Below are positions 9,081 to 17,642 of a stretch of DNA of 31,779 nt, piece after piece. Each line of letters opens with the position of its first letter. Position 1 is the stretch's first letter. The stretch comes from Verrucomicrobiales bacterium (GTDB lineage: Bacteria > Verrucomicrobiota > Verrucomicrobiia > Verrucomicrobiales > DEV007): contig JABDJT010000079.1 of NCBI GenBank assembly GCA_013003335.1, positions 1-31,779 of the forward strand. The letters run 5' to 3'. Position numbers and translations under genes: made by a program. The notes under the pieces were generated by a model. That model worked only from the letters and a program-made list of their open reading frames with translations. It was not told the DNA's origin and did no database searches.

Positions 9081-9734
9081 TTACGAAACGGTTTCGATCA
9101 GGTCTTCACGCGGGTAGCGGATTTTTTCCGCAGAGGCGTATTTGTCACCGTCGGCACGGTAACCGGCCGGGCAAAGGACGGCGGTGGTGAGACCTTTTTC
9201 GCCGAGGCCGAGTGCCTCGTCATATAGAGAGGGAACGAATCCCTCCATCGGGCAGCAGTCGATTCCAAGCAGGGCGGCGGAGGTCATAAAATTTCCGAGG
9301 GCGATGTAGCTCTGCAGTTTTGCCCAGCCGACGGCATCCTCGCTCCGGGCACCGGTAACGATGTCGCCGATCATCATTTTTTTGTAGCCATCAAGAGAGC
9401 CGGGATCTGCGTTGCGTGTGGAAATGGTGGTTTCGATGAGTCGATCGACGTCCGATACAGTCATTTCAGTTCGCACGGCGATCACGAGAAGGTGGGAGCA
9501 ATCTGCCACTTGTCGCTGGTTGTAGGATGCCGCAACGAGGGAATTCTTGAGATCGGAATTGGTGATCACGAAAAATTTCCAAGGTTGGAGTCCGTAGGAA
9601 GAGGGAGTCAGAATGAGGCTTTCCTCCAACGTATCCCAGTCGGACTCGGGAATTATTTTTTCCGGATCGAACGATTTGGTGGCATAACGCCAGCGAAGTT
9701 GTTCCAGCAGTTGCGCGGAGGAGATGGTGGCCAT
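9081..9734 (-). CDS. NfsB-like nitroreductase family NAD(P)H oxidoreductase
   Basis: A 217-residue FMN enzyme, the same length as E. coli NfsB. Such enzymes reduce nitro compounds, quinones or pterins with NAD(P)H in the cytoplasm; the natural substrate is usually unknown. Seen: RYATKSFDPEK near the N-terminus (FMN phosphate contact), SSYGLQPWKFFV, the LGNFMTSAALLGIDCCPMEG dimer/FMN segment, and GLGEKGLTTAVLCPAGYR near the C-terminus. The frame extends 37 codons upstream, but the ATG at 9734 (MATISSAQLL) gives the family length and leaves room for the divergent aroK promoter. It is divergent from aroK with about 100 bp between starts. Confidence 0.9.
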   Translation of the reverse strand: MATISSAQLLEQLRWRYATKSFDPEKIIPESDWDTLEESLILTPSSYGLQPWKFFVITNSDLKNSLVAASYNQRQVADCSHLLVIAVRTEMTVSDVDRLIETTISTRNADPGSLDGYKKMMIGDIVTGARSEDAVGWAKLQSYIALGNFMTSAALLGIDCCPMEGFVPSLYDEALGLGEKGLTTAVLCPAGYRADGDKYASAEKIRYPREDLIETVS

Positions 9735-9836
9735 GGCGGGAGTTTCGGAAGAAGGGTGGGGCCGGTCAAATTCTGATTTTCGAATTTTGAGTTGGGAAGG
9801 TCGCGGCTGATCCGGTAGGTTTGCGAGGTGAACGAA

Positions 9837-10364
9837 GTGCAGCAAGAGGCCCGAAACCTGATTTTGATTGGATTCATGGGGACCGGAAAATCAACCATTG
9901 GCAAATTTTCGGCCCGCAGCCTGGGGTTCCGGTATGTTGATACAGATGACGTGATTGTCGACCTGGCCGGAATGTCGATTCCCGAAATTTTTCAGAACCA
10001 GGGGGAAGAGGCGTTTCGCGATATCGAAATCGAGGCGGTGCAGAAAGTGGCAAAGTCGAATAACCAGGTGATCGCGACCGGAGGAGGTATTGTGACGCGG
10101 GAGGCAAACCGGAAGATCCTGAAGCGTTGCGGCTATGTAATTTGGCTGAAAGCGGATCCGGAATCCATCTTCGAGCGGGTGAGCCGGAATCGGAATCGTC
10201 CGCTGCTGCAAACCGAGAATCCCCTCGCCACAATCCGCGAACTGCTGGCAGAGCGGGAGGAATTGTATCGCGAGACGGCGGACTTTGAAGTCAACACCAG
10301 CGAATTGACCGTAGATGAAATCGTTCACGGGGTGACGGAATCCGCCCGCATCGCCTTTTGCTAA
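9837..10364 (+). CDS. aroK: shikimate kinase
   Basis: Phosphorylates shikimate with ATP in the chorismate pathway. The protein has 175 residues, typical for the family. Seen: Walker A GFMGTGKST (residues 12-20), the DTDD shikimate/Mg site, the GGG loop (ATGGGIV) and the NRNRPLL lid. Start choice: a GTG at 9828 is also in frame, but GAGGTG at 9825-9830 is a good Shine-Dalgarno sequence placed 6 nt before the GTG at 9837, so the second GTG is preferred. The gene ends 14 bp from the end of the convergent ssb. Confidence 0.93.
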   Translation: MQQEARNLILIGFMGTGKSTIGKFSARSLGFRYVDTDDVIVDLAGMSIPEIFQNQGEEAFRDIEIEAVQKVAKSNNQVIATGGGIVTREANRKILKRCGYVIWLKADPESIFERVSRNRNRPLLQTENPLATIRELLAEREELYRETADFEVNTSELTVDEIVHGVTESARIAFC

Positions 10365-10378
10365 CGATTTCGACCGGT

Positions 10379-10885
10379 TTAGAACGGGATATCGTCTTCG
10401 TCCTCGCCGGAATGCTGGGAGGCTCCACCATCACCGCTTTGTTGAGGAGGTGGGGCCTGTTGTTGCTGAGGGGGAGGAGATGCCTGTTGGGAATTTTGGT
10501 CCTGCGGAGGCTGCTGGTATTGGCCGCCGCCACCGCCCCCTCCCCCGTCTTCGCGTCCTCCGAGGAATTGAAAGTTTTCACCCACCACCTTCAACTTACT
10601 TCGCTTCTGACCGGTGTTTTTGTCTTCCCAGGAATCCATTTGAAGGCGGCCCTCAATGTAGATCGGGCGCCCCTTTTTCATATACTGGCCCACCAGTTCG
10701 GCGCTGCGGCCCCAGAGGGTGACATCAATGAAGGTGACGTCTTCCCGTCGTTCGCCTGTATCCGTTGTGTAGCTTCGGTTGCAGGCCACGCCAATGTCGG
10801 TAACGGCTGTTCCTTTTGGTGTGTATCGAACCTCGGGATCCCGGGTCAGATTTCCAATCAACATGACTTTATTCAGACTCGCCAT
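10379..10885 (-). CDS. ssb: single-stranded DNA-binding protein
   Basis: A 168-residue SSB that coats single-stranded DNA in replication, recombination and repair. Residues 1 to about 110 form the OB fold (MASLNKVMLIGNLTRDPEVR, FIDVTLWGRSAELVGQYMKKG, YIEGRLQMDSW). A flexible Gly/Gln/Pro-rich linker follows (about 112-158). The acidic tip ends DEDDIPF, the conserved docking site for partner proteins. Complete and ordinary. It converges on aroK with a 14-bp gap and no obvious hairpin between them. Confidence 0.97.
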   Translation of the reverse strand: MASLNKVMLIGNLTRDPEVRYTPKGTAVTDIGVACNRSYTTDTGERREDVTFIDVTLWGRSAELVGQYMKKGRPIYIEGRLQMDSWEDKNTGQKRSKLKVVGENFQFLGGREDGGGGGGGGQYQQPPQDQNSQQASPPPQQQQAPPPQQSGDGGASQHSGEDEDDIPF

Positions 10886-11156
10886 GTTGAAGATATAAAC
10901 CGAGGAAATCTCTTTTGGCGACCATTTCTTTCGGAGTACCTGAAAAGTGAAACGATATGATGGTTAGGAAGGGGGGAAGGAAGGACGGGACCGAACTTTT
11001 GGCTGGATTTTTTAACCAAATTGCCGCACACTACCGGCCCCGATCGGAATCTAAACCTCTTGATACCATCCGATCACAAATACCAACTTGCAGCTGGTGG
11101 AGGAACGTCCGGAAGTGAATGAGCTGGACGGCCGAAGTCAGCCCCCTCTCCCGCAA

Positions 11157-11654
11157 ATGGCTACAAAAACAACCACAGACGGAACGCCCAAAAAGCGCGC
11201 CCGGAACAAGCAATCCAAGAAAAATATCAAGCGAATTGATTCGCCGAAGACTCATGGATGGCAAGTCCACGTGCGCCGCGGAGGCGTCTTGAAAACCAAA
11301 TTGTTCAGTGACCGTGTCTACGGTGGAAAACGGAAAGCTCTTGAAGCTGCCGAGGAATACCGTGACCAACTTCTTTCCGAGATGGCCGGATTGGCCAAGC
11401 CTCTTTGGAAAATCAAGCGTACGCCCCGGACCAATACAGGTCACCTCGGCGTAAGCCTGACAGAATACGAAAACAAGTCCGGAAAGAAACGGAAAGTCAT
11501 CACCGTGACGGCCCGGGAAAAACTGGGCAAGGCTGTGAATCGCAAATTTTCCGTCGACAAACTCGGCTACGAGCAGGCGGTGAAAAAAGCGGTTTCCTGG
11601 CGCAACAAAGTTCTACGCGACCGCGCCCAGGCGGAAAAAGACACCAAGGGGTGA
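11157..11654 (+). CDS. AP2-like DNA-binding domain protein
   Basis: A 165-residue, very basic protein. A Lys/Arg-rich N-terminus (1-32) is followed by two modules (about 33-74 and 95-154). Each has the AP2/integrase-like layout: a short beta sheet, then an FS..x.(L/V)YG or LGYEQA segment leading into a helix (KRKALEAAEEYRD; GYEQAVKKAVSWRN). Bacterial AP2-like domains are known from homing endonucleases and integrases, but here no nuclease or recombinase domain is present. A role in DNA binding is inferred. The ATG at 11157 begins MATKTTTDG; a TTG at 11088 would add 23 residues without the conserved pattern. No clear ribosome site. It lies 77 bp upstream of the metallopeptidase gene. Confidence 0.7.
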   Translation: MATKTTTDGTPKKRARNKQSKKNIKRIDSPKTHGWQVHVRRGGVLKTKLFSDRVYGGKRKALEAAEEYRDQLLSEMAGLAKPLWKIKRTPRTNTGHLGVSLTEYENKSGKKRKVITVTAREKLGKAVNRKFSVDKLGYEQAVKKAVSWRNKVLRDRAQAEKDTKG

Positions 11655-11731
11655 GCCCCCTGTTGTCGCCTTCCAGCCCTCGATTTCGCTGGACTTTCCT
11701 ACTGCTTTTCGGCAGGTTGGGAGAGTACAAA

Positions 11732-13273
11732 ATGAGCGTGCGCACTGCCCCTGCCGGTCTCGTGATCGCCTTTTCCGCGATCACCCTCGGGACTGTTTTT
11801 GCGCAACAAACACATCCTGTCCGCCAATGGACCAGTTCGGAGGGCCGAACTTTGGACGCGTCCCTGGTTAGCGCCGATCGCAACGTTGTAGTTTTGCGGC
11901 TCAAAAACGGTCGAACCTCCCGCATCCCGATCCAAAATCTCAGCCGGAGAGATCAGGACCATTTGGCAAAACTGAATCGGCTCGGTCTTGCCTTTCCCGT
12001 AGTTGAAATGCCGGAAGAAGTCCGGGTTTCCGGGACGATTCAAGTCGAGGGCGGTCCCCGTCTGTTTCAGACCGAACATTTCGAATTCGAGACCGATCAA
12101 GGCGTTTCGAAGTCCTTCATTTCCGAAGCAGCACGCGTGTACGAAGGCACCTATCTTGCGGTCAAAAACCTTCCCTTTCACCTCGAACTGGCACCTCCAG
12201 ACGGCAATGAACGATATCGCGGCCGGTTTTTAACCGACGCCAATTTTCGGTCAGCGATCGGGGGAAAAGTCGAGACGATTCCCGGGCAGAAAGTTGCTGG
12301 AGTATACTTGCCTCAACGCCGCGAACTCCTCGTTCCCTATTCCTCCCTGGGAGCAGCGCGACGTGGCAGCCAGGTAACCATGAATCGTTCCAGCGACACC
12401 AGCACCCTGATACACGAAGTCACCCACCAACTGCTTCATGACTGGCTGCCTTTGATTCCAACCTGGATGGCCGAGGGCCTTGCGGAGTCGGTCGCTTCCG
12501 TTCCCTATTGGAACGGTCGGTTTGATTTTCAGAAATCGGAAGAAGGTTTGAAAAACCGGCTGGTCGAAAAATATAGCCTCGACGAGGAAATATTGCACGT
12601 TGGCGATATGATTCGGCCCAGCGAACTGATCGCTCGCCGCCGCGTAGCCGGAGCGCCTGAAAATCAGCCAAGAGCCATCACTGCGGGGAAAAAGGAAACC
12701 CCGCGAGTCACTCGCAATTCAGATTCTGAATGGGATGGAACCCTTCGCGAGTATCGGGACTCACTTCTCCTCACTTGGTATTTCATCCACCTTGATCGAC
12801 CGGAAGCCCCCGGCACTCCGATCGCGGCCTACCTGAAGCTTGTAGATGAAGCCAGAAACGAGACCGACCGCTTTATCGTTGATTACAACGAGCACGTCGA
12901 AGAATTCGAAGCACGGCGACAGGCCTACAACCGGCAGGTCAAACGATACAACGAAGAACTCGAGAAATTCCGCCTCGCCGTGAACCGATACAATGATCGC
13001 GTGCGGGAGTGGAACGCCCAAATTCTCGACGGAGTTCCCGAGTCCGAGCGAACGGATCTTGGCGCTCCTCCCCGTGAGCCGGTCCGCCCCGTCCAGCTTG
13101 AAATTCCCGAGATTCTCGAAAAGACTCCCAACCAGGGTCCGGTCGATCTGGTTCGGATCGTTCAGGAAAAAGCCGGTCATGCCCTGATCCGGGATCGCTC
13201 ACCGGACGAACTGGACGCGGCCCTCCAAACGGCATACGCGCGCATGGGAATTTCCATCCAGTTCGAAGACTGA
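11732..13273 (+). CDS. secreted SHD1 / DUF1570-like zinc metallopeptidase
   Basis: A 513-residue exported protein. Seen in order: a signal peptide (about 1-24, ending FAQQ); an SHD1-like small beta domain (about 28-78, RQWTSSEGRTLDA to RRDQDHLAKL); a peptidase domain with HEVTH at 228-232 and WMAEGLAES at 245-253, where Glu248 (or 252) would be the third zinc ligand of a gluzincin; then a charged coiled-coil segment (about 385-430) rich in Asn, Arg and Glu, and a short C-terminal domain. The HExxHQ plus W..EGLAE pattern fits the DUF1570 group common in Planctomycetes and Verrucomicrobia. The substrate is unknown. GGGAG at 11719-11723 sets the ATG at 11732. The longer open frame starting at 11405 overlaps the previous gene and is not coding there. 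Confidence 0.85.
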   Translation: MSVRTAPAGLVIAFSAITLGTVFAQQTHPVRQWTSSEGRTLDASLVSADRNVVVLRLKNGRTSRIPIQNLSRRDQDHLAKLNRLGLAFPVVEMPEEVRVSGTIQVEGGPRLFQTEHFEFETDQGVSKSFISEAARVYEGTYLAVKNLPFHLELAPPDGNERYRGRFLTDANFRSAIGGKVETIPGQKVAGVYLPQRRELLVPYSSLGAARRGSQVTMNRSSDTSTLIHEVTHQLLHDWLPLIPTWMAEGLAESVASVPYWNGRFDFQKSEEGLKNRLVEKYSLDEEILHVGDMIRPSELIARRRVAGAPENQPRAITAGKKETPRVTRNSDSEWDGTLREYRDSLLLTWYFIHLDRPEAPGTPIAAYLKLVDEARNETDRFIVDYNEHVEEFEARRQAYNRQVKRYNEELEKFRLAVNRYNDRVREWNAQILDGVPESERTDLGAPPREPVRPVQLEIPEILEKTPNQGPVDLVRIVQEKAGHALIRDRSPDELDAALQTAYARMGISIQFED

Positions 13274-13288
13274 ACTGCCGCGCAGTAA

Positions 13289-13333
13289 TCGGTTCAACGG
13301 GGTAGGATTGGAGAACGAACCCTGTTCATTCGT
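13289..13333. repeat. 45-bp interspersed inverted repeat, copy 3
   Basis: Most diverged left arm (TCGGTTCAACGGGGT) with right arm ACCCTGTTCATTCGT, followed by a T run on the plus strand. It sits between two convergent genes, and its right arm contains the last codon and TGA stop (13326-13328, reverse) of the CbiX-like gene. Confidence 0.82.
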
Positions 13334-14174
13334 TTTTCAAGCCTTCCGCAAATCTCTTCGCCAGCACATCAATCAGGCCGGGATGGGTCGCAAACAAGTC
13401 CGCCATGTGCGTTCGAAGGCCCGAACGTTCCTCTTCCGCTTCTTCGCAGATTTGGGCAATATCCCCACCGGGACCGGCATGGCGGCCGGGCGACAGGAAC
13501 AGCATCGACAGAACCACATCCCCCGCAAAATCGCCCGTGCCGAGAAGGTTTTCCAACAGGGGCTCGTTGAAATCGTATTCTTCGCCTTCGCGGCGTTCCA
13601 TCGATGATGGTTCGACTGCTTCCGCCTCTTCGCCGAGCAAATCGCGAAGCTGGCTGGCCAGAAAATTCCGGACCCGGTTCACAGCGATCCGGGGCGTGCC
13701 ATGATCAACGAGAGTCACGGCCGGGTGATCCAGATTTTTCTCCGCGATTTTTTTGCGAACAAGTTCGACCAGGATCTCCGCCACGTCGGTGTTTTCCTGA
13801 TCCTCGAGATCAACAAGGCAGGGCGCAATTTTCACATCCAGTTCCGGCCAGTCGTTGCCCCTGTGTTCCTCCACCCGTTGAGGCAGGTATTCGTAAATCG
13901 CGGCACTTCGGCCGAAAAACAGCGGCACGACCAGGAACGAGTTCGTTCCGCTTTGCTCCCGCTGTTTCTTGATGAATGGCTCGAAAATCTCAGCCGGTAC
14001 ACCATCCAACTCAGAAGGATCGACCTTGGTTGAGTGCAGGAGCGAGACCGGGTGAACTTCGTGGCCGACTTTCTCAGACAGTTGACCGGCAATTCGACGA
14101 AGGCTCAGAGTTGCCTCAGCCCGGTGGGAACCGTTATCGACAAGCAGAGTGCAGGGAATGGATTGATTGCTCAT
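13326..14174 (-). CDS. CbiX/SirB-like class II chelatase family protein
   Basis: A 282-residue cytoplasmic protein of the sirohydrochlorin chelatase family, which inserts Fe2+ or Co2+ into tetrapyrroles for sirohaem or cobalamin. Two halves are visible: the N-terminal half opens TLLVDNGSHRAEATLSLRR, and the second half carries LVDHGTP (His158) and then FLSPGRHAGPGGDI, the usual metal-binding end. In the first half the usual HGS is NGS, so only one half keeps the catalytic His. Start: ATG at 14174 (MSNQSIPC) is preferred to the one 18 nt upstream, because the conserved strand begins directly after it; the evidence is weak. The stop codon lies inside repeat copy 3. No other cobalamin or sirohaem genes are nearby, so the substrate is unproven. 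Confidence 0.8.
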   Translation of the reverse strand: MSNQSIPCTLLVDNGSHRAEATLSLRRIAGQLSEKVGHEVHPVSLLHSTKVDPSELDGVPAEIFEPFIKKQREQSGTNSFLVVPLFFGRSAAIYEYLPQRVEEHRGNDWPELDVKIAPCLVDLEDQENTDVAEILVELVRKKIAEKNLDHPAVTLVDHGTPRIAVNRVRNFLASQLRDLLGEEAEAVEPSSMERREGEEYDFNEPLLENLLGTGDFAGDVVLSMLFLSPGRHAGPGGDIAQICEEAEEERSGLRTHMADLFATHPGLIDVLAKRFAEGLKNE

Positions 14175-14232
14175 AAATTCACGGAACCGCATACATAGGA
14201 TACGGCTTCCGTTAATTTCCGGAGCAAAAAAA

Positions 14233-15096
14233 TCAGCCCGTCACCTCGCCCACGAGTTTTTCCAGGCGCTTCGCGAATTCCACCCAGACCACGCGGCCTT
14301 CGCCGGAGTCATCCACCTCCTGCCCGGCGTGAATCGCCGCTTTCAGGTGGGGCTCGATCGAAAGCCAGCCGTCGTATCCGGTATTCTCCAAATCCTCGAT
14401 GATGCGGCGCTGCACCGGATCTTCGTCGACGTGACAGGTGATGTGCTCGTCCGTGCCGTCCGGATTCGGCTTGGCGCACTTGATGTGCACGTGATCAATA
14501 TGATCGCGTGTCGCCTTGTAGTAATTCCAGGTCGCCTCGGTTGAATTCTCGTGGAGCGAATTGTTTCCCGTGTCAAAAACCAGTCGCAGTGCCGGGCTAT
14601 CGACTGCTTCGGCAATCTCGAGGTAGCCCTCAGCGTTCCAGCCGTATCCGCTGCAGTTTTCGTGGGCCAAAATCACCCCTTCGCCCTCCGCGATTGTCGC
14701 CAATTCCCTGATCCGCCGGACGACTTCGGCTTTCCAGTCCTCTTTCGAGAGCGGATTGTCCTCCGGATTCGGGTAGCTCATGATCCGCAAATATTTCGTG
14801 CCGCATTCCCGCATTCTGGGTGCGACGCGCTTTAATTCGTCGATATCCACCTGGAAATCGTTCGTGATGGGACGTGCCCAGTTCCCGATCTGACCACCAA
14901 ATCCGACGATCGCGATTCCTTCTTCCTGCAGTTTTCCCCGGGCCGAGGCCCATTCTTCATCCGTCAAATCGACGACATTTTTCCCGTCGAGCAGTCGCAG
15001 TTCGATCGCGGACCAGCCGCATTCTTTCAGCGTGGATATCTGGCCGTCGAGGGTCTTTTCCGCTTCGTCAGCAAAACCGGTGTATTGAAAAGGCAT
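14233..15096 (-). CDS. sugar phosphate isomerase/epimerase family protein (xylose-isomerase-like TIM barrel)
   Basis: A 287-residue TIM-barrel protein of the AP-endonuclease-2/xylose-isomerase-like fold. It probably acts on a sugar or inositol derivative in the cytoplasm, with a divalent metal. Seen: GWSAIELRLLDGKNV in the first strands; metal ligands Glu146 in LAHENCSGYG, Asp in LVFDTGNNS, His in HVHIKCAKP and Glu in LSIEPHL near the end. The metal set is complete, so it is likely active. The open frame runs upstream to a GTG at 15159, but that part translates repeat copy 4; the ATG at 15096 is chosen. It lies downstream of the CehA-like gene on the same strand, with the repeat between them. 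Confidence 0.87.
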   Translation of the reverse strand: MPFQYTGFADEAEKTLDGQISTLKECGWSAIELRLLDGKNVVDLTDEEWASARGKLQEEGIAIVGFGGQIGNWARPITNDFQVDIDELKRVAPRMRECGTKYLRIMSYPNPEDNPLSKEDWKAEVVRRIRELATIAEGEGVILAHENCSGYGWNAEGYLEIAEAVDSPALRLVFDTGNNSLHENSTEATWNYYKATRDHIDHVHIKCAKPNPDGTDEHITCHVDEDPVQRRIIEDLENTGYDGWLSIEPHLKAAIHAGQEVDDSGEGRVVWVEFAKRLEKLVGEVTG

Positions 15097-15128
15097 CGTA
15101 AAAATGGGTTGGGTGTTTTGGAGATTTT

Positions 15129-15173
15129 TCGAATCAACAGGGTATGCAATACGAACCAACCCTGTTGATTCGT
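15129..15173. repeat. 45-bp interspersed inverted repeat, copy 4
   Basis: Left arm TCGAATCAACAGGGT and right arm ACCCTGTTGATTCGT pair without mismatch over the inner 14 positions. It lies between two co-directional reverse-strand genes, 16 bp after the stop of the CehA-like gene and 32 bp before the epimerase start. It could separate their transcripts. Confidence 0.93.
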
Positions 15174-15189
15174 AAAGCGGAAAAACGCG

Positions 15190-17016
15190 TCATTTCACCC
15201 AGACGGCCGGACTCATCCCGAACACGAAAGGCTCAAAATCGGGGGAATCGGGCTGGTAGGGCGGCATCATCGGCCACCAGGGTTCCAGAATGCCGGGTCC
15301 GGTGGCTACAGCGCAGAGGAAATCGCCCGGCTTGGCGTCCCAGTCGGACAGGGCAAATGTCTGTTCGAAAATTACGCCGGGTTTCGATCTGGTCCGGGGA
15401 AACCCACGCTCCTGGCGGACGAGTTCGCCGTTTCGAAAAATCCGAACCCGATCGGCATTCGCCCAGCTTGGGCCGGTCACGCGAACGGTAACGCCACCGG
15501 CCTTCTGGTCGAGTGATAGATCAGTCAGCAGCCCGAAACTCACCCACGTCTGCCCGTTCAAAAACGAATCAACCGCCTCGCTCACGTCGATTTTTCCGGG
15601 GTCGCCATCAGTGGCTTTCACGTAGGTGCGGCCCTGGCCGGGGATCGCGAAATTCACCGTGTGGCTGTCGCTGGAACCGACCGCGGCGATCTTGTGTCCG
15701 CTTTTCAGAAGCGCAAACCAATCGCCTACCAATTGCAGTGGGTCGGTTTGCTGGGCGCCGGAATTGATGATTTCAATCCCGTTGGCGCGCAGTTTTCGAC
15801 CATTCAAAAAGGTGCCGGTTTTCAGATTGAAATTCTCCGGGGCGAGTGGGGTGAAATTTCGATGGACGTCGCGACCGTGATTGAGGATGCAGACCTTCAC
15901 GTCCGGCGTGGCATAAATATTTTGAAAAATCTGCGTCCAGTCGCGGAGCTTGTGCTGGGCGGGTTCGGCGCCGGGTTGAATCGGGAAACTGTTGAAATGG
16001 CCGAGGTTGGTTGTCACCTCGCAGCCCAGAACTGTCGTGAGCCAGCGATCCGCACCGATTCGTTTCGCCTCGGGCGCGTAATCGATGTGCTTGTCGTGAC
16101 CGGTTGCGATCGGTAATTCGACACCTTCACCAGCCGCGGAAATAATCCGCTCCGTCAGGGTGCAATCGCCGTGCCGGTCGAATTCGTAAGTATGCAAATG
16201 AGTGTCGCAGGCGACCAGGCCGGGGGTTTGAACCTCGCGGCGGAGTTTGAAGACGAGCTTCGCACCGCTGGCGAGTGTTACCGTCTTTTCGCCGAGGCTG
16301 TATTCAAAACCACGTCCGCAGTAGATCTTGTAGTTTCGTCCCTTTTCGACGGCTGCTTCCGCTTTCCCGTCGATCGAATAAATCACGCCTTCCCGCACCG
16401 CCAGACGGTCGTTGGATTCCGCGCCGAGAAACGCGAGCACGCCGGTTTCGGCATCCACGATGGTGAAGCGGCAGGGAATCGGTTCGCCTGAATTTTCGTC
16501 GAGGCAAACCAGTTCCAGCCGTGCTGACAAATCGCCGGGAACGCCGCGACGGAAGCCTCGATTCTTGGCCAGCTGGTCCATCCGTGCCTCGTCGGCGAGC
16601 GGGAAAACTAGGTCATGGAGAACGATGTCTCCAACTTCAATGTCATCCGGATTTTTGGAAGTCGTCGCGATTTCCAGCACGTTATCTTCCGCTTTCAGAA
16701 GGCCGCCGGGGATTGTGATTCCGTGCTCGAGGTGATTGTGATCGCGCTGGAGCTGCCCGATTTTTTCTCCGTTCAAAGTCACCGTCCAGGTTTGCTTGGT
16801 GCCTTTCTGCCGGAGGGTCAGCAATTTCCAGCTCTCCGGATTTCCCGCATCGAATTGGAGCTGCAGTTTTTCAGCCTCCACCGTATCCGGATAGTGGGTC
16901 CATTCCCGCGGTTCTGCATTTCGCAGGTGGTGAAACGCCGAATCAACGACCTGTTTTTCCGCCTGCAGCTGCAGGATCGGGGTCAGGAAAAGCAGGGCGG
17001 GGAAGAGCAATCTCAT
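15190..17016 (-). CDS. exported CehA/McbA-type PHP-fold metallohydrolase
   Basis: A 608-residue protein with a signal peptide (about 1-19, MRLLFPALLFLTPILQLQA). The N-terminal part (about 20-160) is beta-rich with a likely substrate-binding sandwich (WTVTLNGEKIGQLQRDHNHLEHG). The PHP hydrolase domain follows: CDTHLHTYEF (His273, His275), TGHDKHID, CEVTTNLGHFN, ILNHGRDVH and GSSDSH (Asp450, His452), the usual metal-ligand set. A small C-terminal beta domain ends the protein. CehA and McbA hydrolyse carbamate and ester bonds; relatives in PVC bacteria have unknown substrates. The frame extends 17 codons further upstream, but the ATG at 17016 gives the clean signal peptide. It is 52 bp downstream of the GNAT gene. 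Confidence 0.87.
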   Translation of the reverse strand: MRLLFPALLFLTPILQLQAEKQVVDSAFHHLRNAEPREWTHYPDTVEAEKLQLQFDAGNPESWKLLTLRQKGTKQTWTVTLNGEKIGQLQRDHNHLEHGITIPGGLLKAEDNVLEIATTSKNPDDIEVGDIVLHDLVFPLADEARMDQLAKNRGFRRGVPGDLSARLELVCLDENSGEPIPCRFTIVDAETGVLAFLGAESNDRLAVREGVIYSIDGKAEAAVEKGRNYKIYCGRGFEYSLGEKTVTLASGAKLVFKLRREVQTPGLVACDTHLHTYEFDRHGDCTLTERIISAAGEGVELPIATGHDKHIDYAPEAKRIGADRWLTTVLGCEVTTNLGHFNSFPIQPGAEPAQHKLRDWTQIFQNIYATPDVKVCILNHGRDVHRNFTPLAPENFNLKTGTFLNGRKLRANGIEIINSGAQQTDPLQLVGDWFALLKSGHKIAAVGSSDSHTVNFAIPGQGRTYVKATDGDPGKIDVSEAVDSFLNGQTWVSFGLLTDLSLDQKAGGVTVRVTGPSWANADRVRIFRNGELVRQERGFPRTRSKPGVIFEQTFALSDWDAKPGDFLCAVATGPGILEPWWPMMPPYQPDSPDFEPFVFGMSPAVWVK

Positions 17017-17068
17017 TCCTGAACCTACGAAACGGCGGAGAGGTTTTCCAACCCGTGATTGAGGCAAT

Positions 17069-17551
17069 TCACGCGCGGTTTGGAAACTCGTTCTCCATTA
17101 CCTCGTAATTCGGCTGGATAAACCCCCGCGCCCGATACGTCGACTGAGCGGCGATGTTCTCTTTTTCGACATAGAGTCGGATGCCGCAGACATCGGGATC
17201 GCGTTCCGCCAGCTCGGTGACATGAGCCAACAGGGCGGAAAAAACGCCGTGTTTCCGCGAATCCGGCCGGACATAAACGCTCTGCAGCCACCAGAACTGG
17301 CCGTTTCGCCAGTCGCTCCATTCAAAGGTGAACATCAGTTGCCCGATCACTTCGCCTTCGGGGGATTCGGCCACAAAATATTGTCCTCTTGAAGAATCTT
17401 CGAGCAGTGCGCCTACACCGGCAGTCAGAATCTCCCGGTCGAGATTGTGATCTTCGGTCTCGGTGGCGAGCCGGGTATTGAACTCGACGATGACATCGCT
17501 GTCAGAGAGGGTTGCTTCACGAATCTGGACATTATGGGGGTGAAATTGCAT
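17069..17551 (-). CDS. GNAT family N-acetyltransferase
   Basis: A 160-residue acetyltransferase that would transfer an acetyl group from acetyl-CoA to an amine. Seen: the N-terminal VQIREATLSDSDVIVEF strand-helix, FVAESPEGEVIGQLMF (beta 3/4), the acetyl-CoA pyrophosphate loop SVYVRPDSRKHGVFSAL, and the C-terminal RLYVEKENIAAQSTYRARGF. The acetyl-CoA loop reads R-x-x-x-x-H-G-V rather than the usual Q/R-x-x-G-x-G/A, a modest deviation seen in other members. It lies 91 bp downstream of the selenoprotein gene on the same strand and may be co-transcribed. The substrate is unknown. Confidence 0.9.
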   Translation of the reverse strand: MQFHPHNVQIREATLSDSDVIVEFNTRLATETEDHNLDREILTAGVGALLEDSSRGQYFVAESPEGEVIGQLMFTFEWSDWRNGQFWWLQSVYVRPDSRKHGVFSALLAHVTELAERDPDVCGIRLYVEKENIAAQSTYRARGFIQPNYEVMENEFPNRA

Positions 17552-17642
17552 GCGCTGCCAAGATTTCGCGCCTGCCGGGAAGGTCGAGTGACGTGTCTGT
17601 CATACATATCAGAAAATCCCGAGGTAGGAGCTTCTACGCGGC

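Noticed and set aside
11405..11731. Upstream extension of the metallopeptidase frame
   Set aside because: It overlaps the AP2-like gene in another frame; the ATG at 11732 has a ribosome site and a signal peptide directly after it.
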